Origin: BP-464 sp045805505
GTDB taxonomy: Bacteria > Actinomycetota > Thermoleophilia > Solirubrobacterales > Solirubrobacteraceae
Reading direction: 5' to 3'
Length of the DNA stretch: 16,427 nucleotides
NCBI GenBank assembly: GCA_045805505.1
Contig: JBJMLA010000016.1
Location: forward strand, 1 to 16,427
Shown piece after piece: positions 11,993 through 16,427 of this stretch. Position 1 is the stretch's first letter, and every line of letters begins with the position of its first letter. The notes under the pieces are model-generated. The model did no database searches. It was not told the DNA's origin and saw only the letters and a program-made list of their open reading frames with translations. Made by a program: the position numbers and the translations under genes.

Positions 11993-13815
11993 CCCTCGCT
12001 GATCGGGGCGGACGCGTCGAGTGCCGCCTCGATCGCCGCGCCCAGCTCCGCTTGGACGCGCGCACGTTCCACCACCAGCGACGAGACACCGCCGTCGCCG
12101 GACTCCTTCGCCTGGACGATCGAGCGCTCGATGCGCGCCTTCTCGAGCTGCAGCGCCTCGACCCGCAGGGTCTCGGGCGACGGGTTGCCGCTGGCCGCGC
12201 GCACCGCCAGCTCGTTCATGAGCGAGGCCAGATCGTGGTCGTCCTCCCCCACGCCGGCCGTCGGGTCCGCCAGATGCACCCGCAGGTGCTCGGCAGCTCG
12301 GCGCAGCAGCGGCGAGGCGAAGTGCTCGGGCGTCACGCCGTCGAGCGCGTCGTGACCCTTGGTCGGCAGCGCGATGCACAGCGCCAGGAACGTCCGCTCG
12401 ATCCGCTCGGCCTGCGACACGGCGCGCGGCGGCCCGCCGTTGCCGGGGCGTGGGCCGTCAAATGATCCTCCGCGGTCACTTTGACCGCCCGAGGGGGCCC
12501 GCGCGGGCAGCCGCGCCGGGCCGGCCAGCAGGTCGGCGACGAACGCGTCGGTGAGATCGAGCCGCGAGGCGACGAGGCCCATCAGCTCCTGGCGCAGCAC
12601 CGACTGCGGAATCCCCGCGAAGACGGGGCGCAGCTCGTCGATGACGCGGTCCTTGCCCTCCGGCCCCTCGAGGTCGGCGGTGTCGAGCGCGCGCTGGACC
12701 TGGAAGCGCACGAGCGGCACGCTGGCCCCGATCAGCTTCGTCACCGCGTCCGCCCCCTGCGCCTGGACAAGGTCGGCGGGATCCGAGCCGACGGGCAGCG
12801 GGACCACGCGCAGCTCGAGCTTGCGCCCCGCGGCCACCCGCGCCGCGCGCAGCATCGCCTCCTGCCCCGCGCTGTCGGCGTCGAGCGCGAGCAGCACGGT
12901 CGGCGCGAGCCCGGCCAGCGCCTCGACCTGCTGCTCGGTCATCGCCGTGCCCATGATCCCGACGGCGTTGCGCATGCCCGCCTGGTGCAAGGCGATGACG
13001 TCGGTGTAGCCCTCGCAGACGAGCGTCTGGCCGAGCTTGGCCGCGGCGGCGCGGGCGACGTCGGCGCCGAAGAGCTGGTTGCCCTTGTGGAAGAGCTCGT
13101 TCTCGCTCGTGTTGAGGTACTTGGGCTTCTGGTCGTCGCCCATCGCGCGCGCGCCGAACCCGAGCACGCGGCCACGGCGGTCGGCCAGCGGGAACATGAT
13201 CCGCCGGCGGAAGCGGTCGTAGGTCTTGCCGGTCTTCTCCGCGCGCTGCGACAACCCGGCGTCGTAGATCTCGCGGTCACCGAACCGCGCCTTGCGCGCC
13301 GTCAGCAGCAGCCGGTCCCACGCGCTCGGCGCGTAGCCCACGCGGAACTCGCGCAGGATCGCCTCCTCGAGACCGCGCTCGGCCAGGTACTTGCGCGCCG
13401 GCTCGGCCTCCTCGGACTCCCACAGCATCCGCACGTAGAACGTCGCGGCGCGCTCGAGCAGCTCGAGCAGCCGCTCACGGCGCTGGCGCTTCTCGGCCGC
13501 ACGCGGATCCTCCTCGGCGACCTCGAGCGGGACCTTGTAGCGGTCGGCGAGGAACTCCAGCGACCCGACGAAGTCCAGCCCGTCGAGCTTCTGGACGAAC
13601 GTGAAGGCGTCGCCGCCCTCCTGGCACCCGAAGCAGTGAAAGACCTTCTTGGCCGCATCGACGCTGAACGAGGGCGAGCGCTCGTCGTGGAACGGGCACA
13701 GCCCGCTGAACGACGTCCCGCCCGACTTGCGCAGCTCCACGCGCGAGCCCACGAGATCGACCATGTCGACCGCGTTGCGGACCCTCTCCTTGGACTCGTC
13801 GGTGTAGCGCGGCAC
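11989..13815 (-). CDS. dnaG: DNA primase DnaG
   Basis: The 608-residue protein has the full primase core. The zinc-binding CPFHDERSPSF (40-50) and FHCFGCQEGGDAF (59-71) provide C40, H43, C61 and C64. The RNA-polymerase domain includes RFRRRIMFPLADRRGRVLGFGAR (201-223) and KPKYLNTSEN (230-239). The TOPRIM motifs are CEGYTDVIALHQ (267-278), LALDADSAGQEA (309-320) and GSDPADL (343-349). A Gly/Pro/Ser-rich linker (about 433-465) leads to the C-terminal helicase-interaction region. The enzyme makes RNA primers at the replication fork with DnaB. It starts with GTG at 13815, only 11 nt after the dgt stop, so the two form an operon. No convincing ribosome-binding site is seen. Its stop overlaps the cupin stop in CTAG. 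Confidence 0.97.
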   Translation of the reverse strand: MPRYTDESKERVRNAVDMVDLVGSRVELRKSGGTSFSGLCPFHDERSPSFSVDAAKKVFHCFGCQEGGDAFTFVQKLDGLDFVGSLEFLADRYKVPLEVAEEDPRAAEKRQRRERLLELLERAATFYVRMLWESEEAEPARKYLAERGLEEAILREFRVGYAPSAWDRLLLTARKARFGDREIYDAGLSQRAEKTGKTYDRFRRRIMFPLADRRGRVLGFGARAMGDDQKPKYLNTSENELFHKGNQLFGADVARAAAAKLGQTLVCEGYTDVIALHQAGMRNAVGIMGTAMTEQQVEALAGLAPTVLLALDADSAGQEAMLRAARVAAGRKLELRVVPLPVGSDPADLVQAQGADAVTKLIGASVPLVRFQVQRALDTADLEGPEGKDRVIDELRPVFAGIPQSVLRQELMGLVASRLDLTDAFVADLLAGPARLPARAPSGGQSDRGGSFDGPRPGNGGPPRAVSQAERIERTFLALCIALPTKGHDALDGVTPEHFASPLLRRAAEHLRVHLADPTAGVGEDDHDLASLMNELAVRAASGNPSPETLRVEALQLEKARIERSIVQAKESGDGGVSSLVVERARVQAELGAAIEAALDASAPISEG

Positions 13816-13826
13816 GCCGTTCGACT

Positions 13827-14828
13827 CTAAAGGGCGAACGCGCGCGGAACCGTCAGCGCCTCGTAGGCGCGCAGGCAGTACCGGTCGGTCATCCCCGCCA
13901 GGTAGTCGGTCACGCGCTGGGCCAGGTCGGCGCCCGCGGCGCCGCCTTCGTCGGGCAGGTGCGCCGGATCGGACACGTAATGCTCGAACAGCGTCCCGAT
14001 CACGGTCGTGATCTTGTCGTGCTCGGCGCGCGCGACCGGCCCGAGGTAGACCTCGTCGAACATGAAGGTCCGCAGCGCATCCATCGCCGCGCCCGCCTCG
14101 GCGCCCTGCACGATGTCGCCCGCGTTCTCGCTCGCCTCGACCATGTCGTGGACGAGCGCGTCGATGCGGCTGGAGCCCGTCGGCCCGAGCACTCCGATCG
14201 GCCCGGCGGGCAGCTTGACCGGGTCGAGCACCCCGGCCCGGATGGCGTCGTCGATGTCGTGGTTGATGTAGGCCACGCGGTCGACGATCCGGACGATCCG
14301 TCCCTCGAGCGTCCGTGGCATCGGCGCCCGGCCGGAGTGGCAGAGGATGCCGTCGCGCACGTCATCGTTGAGGTTGAGCGGCTCGAGCAGCTCGACGACG
14401 CGCAGCGAGTGCTCGTAGTGGCGGAACTCGCGCCCGAAGCGCTCGCGCAGGCACTGGTCGAGCGCCGACTCGCCGATGTGGCCGAACGGCGGGTGCCCCA
14501 GGTCGTGCCCCAGGCCGATCGCCTCGACGAGGTCCTCGTTGAGGCGCAGCGCCCGGGCCACGGTCCGGGCGATCTGCGTGACCTCGAGCGTGTGCGTGAG
14601 GCGCGTGCGGTAGTGATCGCCCTCGGGCGCCACGAACACCTGCGTCTTGTGCTTGAGCCGCCGAAACGACTTGGAGTGCACGATCCGGTCGCGGTCGCGC
14701 TGCAGCGGCGTGCGCACCGAGCACTCGTGTTCCTCGGGCGCCACGCGGTGGGCCGGATAGGAGCGAGCGGCGAGCGGCGAGAGCCACTCGTCCTCCCAGC
14801 GCTGCCGATCAGCCGCGAAGTCCACCAC
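13827..14828 (-). CDS. dgt: Deoxyguanosinetriphosphate triphosphohydrolase-like protein (HD domain)
   Basis: The 333-residue protein carries the dGTPase signatures: RDRDRIVHSKSFRRLKHKTQV (44-64), RTRLTHTLEVTQIAR (74-88), GLGHDLGHPPFGHIGE (105-120) and IVRIVDRVAYINHDIDDA (178-195). The HD metal ligands H79, H108, D109 and D183 are all present. The enzyme splits dNTPs into nucleoside and triphosphate and helps balance dNTP pools. It lies directly upstream of dnaG, a pairing common in actinobacteria. The first codons are GTG GTG (14828 and 14825). GACAAT (14837-14832), a fair -10 box, ends 6 nt before the second GTG, so leaderless initiation at 14825 is possible. There is no ribosome-binding site. 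Confidence 0.95.
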   Translation of the reverse strand: MVDFAADRQRWEDEWLSPLAARSYPAHRVAPEEHECSVRTPLQRDRDRIVHSKSFRRLKHKTQVFVAPEGDHYRTRLTHTLEVTQIARTVARALRLNEDLVEAIGLGHDLGHPPFGHIGESALDQCLRERFGREFRHYEHSLRVVELLEPLNLNDDVRDGILCHSGRAPMPRTLEGRIVRIVDRVAYINHDIDDAIRAGVLDPVKLPAGPIGVLGPTGSSRIDALVHDMVEASENAGDIVQGAEAGAAMDALRTFMFDEVYLGPVARAEHDKITTVIGTLFEHYVSDPAHLPDEGGAAGADLAQRVTDYLAGMTDRYCLRAYEALTVPRAFAL

Positions 14829-14870
14829 CTGATTGTCTCAGCACCCCGCCGACCTGCGAGGATCTCGCGC

Positions 14871-15161
14871 GTGATCCTCTACACCTGCGGTCAAAAGACG
14901 AGCATGGGGCGCCTTCCCGGACCCCTTGCCCATGCGTGCGGCCGTGCCGGCGTCGCGCTCGAAGATGCCGGCCACCCGTTCGAGATCCGCACGGTGGAGG
15001 GCTATCGCGCCATGCCGTGGACGACGAAGGGCGAGGGCCGCGACGAGCTCGTGCGCCTGACGGGACAGAAGAACGCCCCGGTGCTCGTGTTCGACGACGG
15101 CACCGCGATCAGCGGCTCGACGACGATCGCCCGCTGGGCGAAGGAGCACCCCGCGGCCTAG
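14871..15161 (+). CDS. Small glutaredoxin / GST N-terminal domain-like protein
   Basis: The 96-residue product has a thioredoxin-like fold of glutaredoxin/GST-N type. The first strand ILYTCGQK (2-9) carries a single cysteine. The middle contains KNAPVLVFDDGTAISGST (68-85), with the cis-proline and the glutathione-backbone-binding Ser/Thr pattern, and a final helix TIARWAKEHP follows. It resembles stand-alone GST-N domain proteins common in actinobacteria; the thiol partner is unknown, and mycothiol would be expected in this group. The GTG at 14871 has GAGGA (14858-14862) 8 nt upstream. The frame is open further upstream, but that stretch is antisense to dgt. Its TAG stop overlaps the stop of the molybdoenzyme gene in CTAG. 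Confidence 0.85.
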   Translation: MILYTCGQKTSMGRLPGPLAHACGRAGVALEDAGHPFEIRTVEGYRAMPWTTKGEGRDELVRLTGQKNAPVLVFDDGTAISGSTTIARWAKEHPAA

Positions 15162-15774
15162 CGCCAGGATCCGTGGCGCTCCTCGCGCCACGGGTCTCCG
15201 TCGTTGTGGTAGCCGTTGCGCTCCCAGAAGCCGGGCTCGTCGTGGTCGAGCAGCTCGATCGCGCGCAGCCACTTCGCCGACTTCCACCCGTAGCGGGCCG
15301 GGACGAGCAGCCGGCGCGGGAAGCCGTGCTCGGGCGTCAGCGGCGCGCCGTCGAAGCTGTCGGCGATCAGCACGTCGTCGGCGAGCACCACCTCCAGCGG
15401 CAGGTTCGTCGAGTAGCCGTCGAGCCCATGGGCGAGGACGTGCGTCGCGCCGGGGCGCGGGCGCGCGCGCTCGATCAGATCGCGGGCCCGCACGCCGCCG
15501 AAGCGCATGTCGAACTGCGACCAGCGCGTCACGCAGTGGAAGTCCGAGACCTGCTCGACCCGCGGAAGCGCCCGGAACTCGGCGTCCGACAGCGTGTAGG
15601 AGGCCTCGACCTCGCCGTGGATGGTCAGCGGCGCCTCGGCGGCCTCCGGAACGCTCTTGTACGTGAAGACCGGGAACTTCACCGTGGGCGACTGCCCGGG
15701 TGGCAGGCGGGCGGGATCGATGCCCAGCTTCTCCGCGCGCCGGCGCCCGCGGTCTCCGAAGATCTTCGGCGTGA

Positions 15775-15778
<4 letters not shown>
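15158..15778 (-). CDS. Molybdopterin-dependent oxidoreductase, YedY/sulfite-oxidase-like
   Basis: This 206-residue protein is a bare oxidoreductase molybdopterin-binding domain. SDFHCVTRWSQFDMRFGGV (78-96) contains the molybdenum-binding cysteine C82. HGLDGYSTNLPLEV (117-130), HGFPRRLLVPARYGWKSAKW (151-170) and ERNGYHNDGDPW (186-197) are the remaining family blocks. No signal peptide is present, so it should be cytoplasmic, unlike MsrP (YedY). The reducible substrate is unknown; relatives act on sulfite, methionine sulfoxide or similar oxides. The GTG at 15778 overlaps the ppdK stop by 4 nt (GTGA), so it is the downstream, translationally coupled gene of that operon. The open frame continuing to 16237 is a shadow of ppdK. 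Confidence 0.92.

Positions 15779-16427
<649 letters not shown>

Noticed and set aside
12481..13830. 449-aa open frame antisense to dnaG
   Set aside because: Leu/Arg/Val-rich reverse reading of dnaG with no domain.
13959..14870. Upstream extension of the glutaredoxin-like frame
   Set aside because: Antisense to dgt; the GTG at 14871 with a ribosome-binding site marks the real start.

Overview
The window is very GC-rich, densely packed chromosomal DNA with almost no long intergenic gaps. An F420-type luciferase-like oxidoreductase very close in layout to Rv3520c, a dgt-dnaG pair beside pyruvate phosphate dikinase, several apparently leaderless promoters and actinobacterial-style tRNAs point to Actinomycetota. 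The gene content suggests the Thermoleophilia/Solirubrobacterales; that placement is inference, since there is no rRNA here. I see no insertion sequence, phage gene or CRISPR array.

Left part (1-4205): an RpiR-family regulator cut by the window edge, a membrane fatty-acid-hydroxylase-type di-iron protein and a YbdK-type glutamate-cysteine-ligase-family enzyme, all on the minus strand. These diverge from a membrane-anchored GGDEF diguanylate cyclase, which converges on a DUF2294 protein.

Middle part (4206-7940): a STAS anti-sigma-factor antagonist is translationally coupled to a Crp/Fnr-like regulator with no recognisable nucleotide-binding cassette. A HATPase anti-sigma-type kinase converges on that pair and overlaps it by 47 nt. 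Together they look like a partner-switching module with a DNA-binding member. A CAU tRNA (probably tRNA-Ile2), a thioredoxin-like lipoprotein and a GNAT acetyltransferase follow on the minus strand.

Right-middle part (7939-11992): a flavodoxin-like FMN reductase whose start codon overlaps the divergent GNAT start (CATG), and whose stop codon overlaps the convergent stop of an uncharacterised 146-aa protein (CTAG). Next come an F420-dependent LLM oxidoreductase and a GT1-type glycosyltransferase that appears to begin at a GTA codon, a nested palindrome, a tRNA with an Asn-like body but a GAU anticodon, a terminator, and a small cupin protein.

Right part (11989-16427): minus-strand housekeeping genes dnaG and dgt, a divergent small glutaredoxin/GST-N-like protein, then a molybdopterin (YedY/sulfite-oxidase-like) enzyme coupled by a GTGA overlap to the 3' end of ppdK, which runs off the window.

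The most unusual signals are the Asn-bodied GAU tRNA, the GTA start, three convergent gene pairs sharing CTAG at their stops, one divergent pair sharing CATG at its starts, and the STAS/Crp/HATPase cluster.
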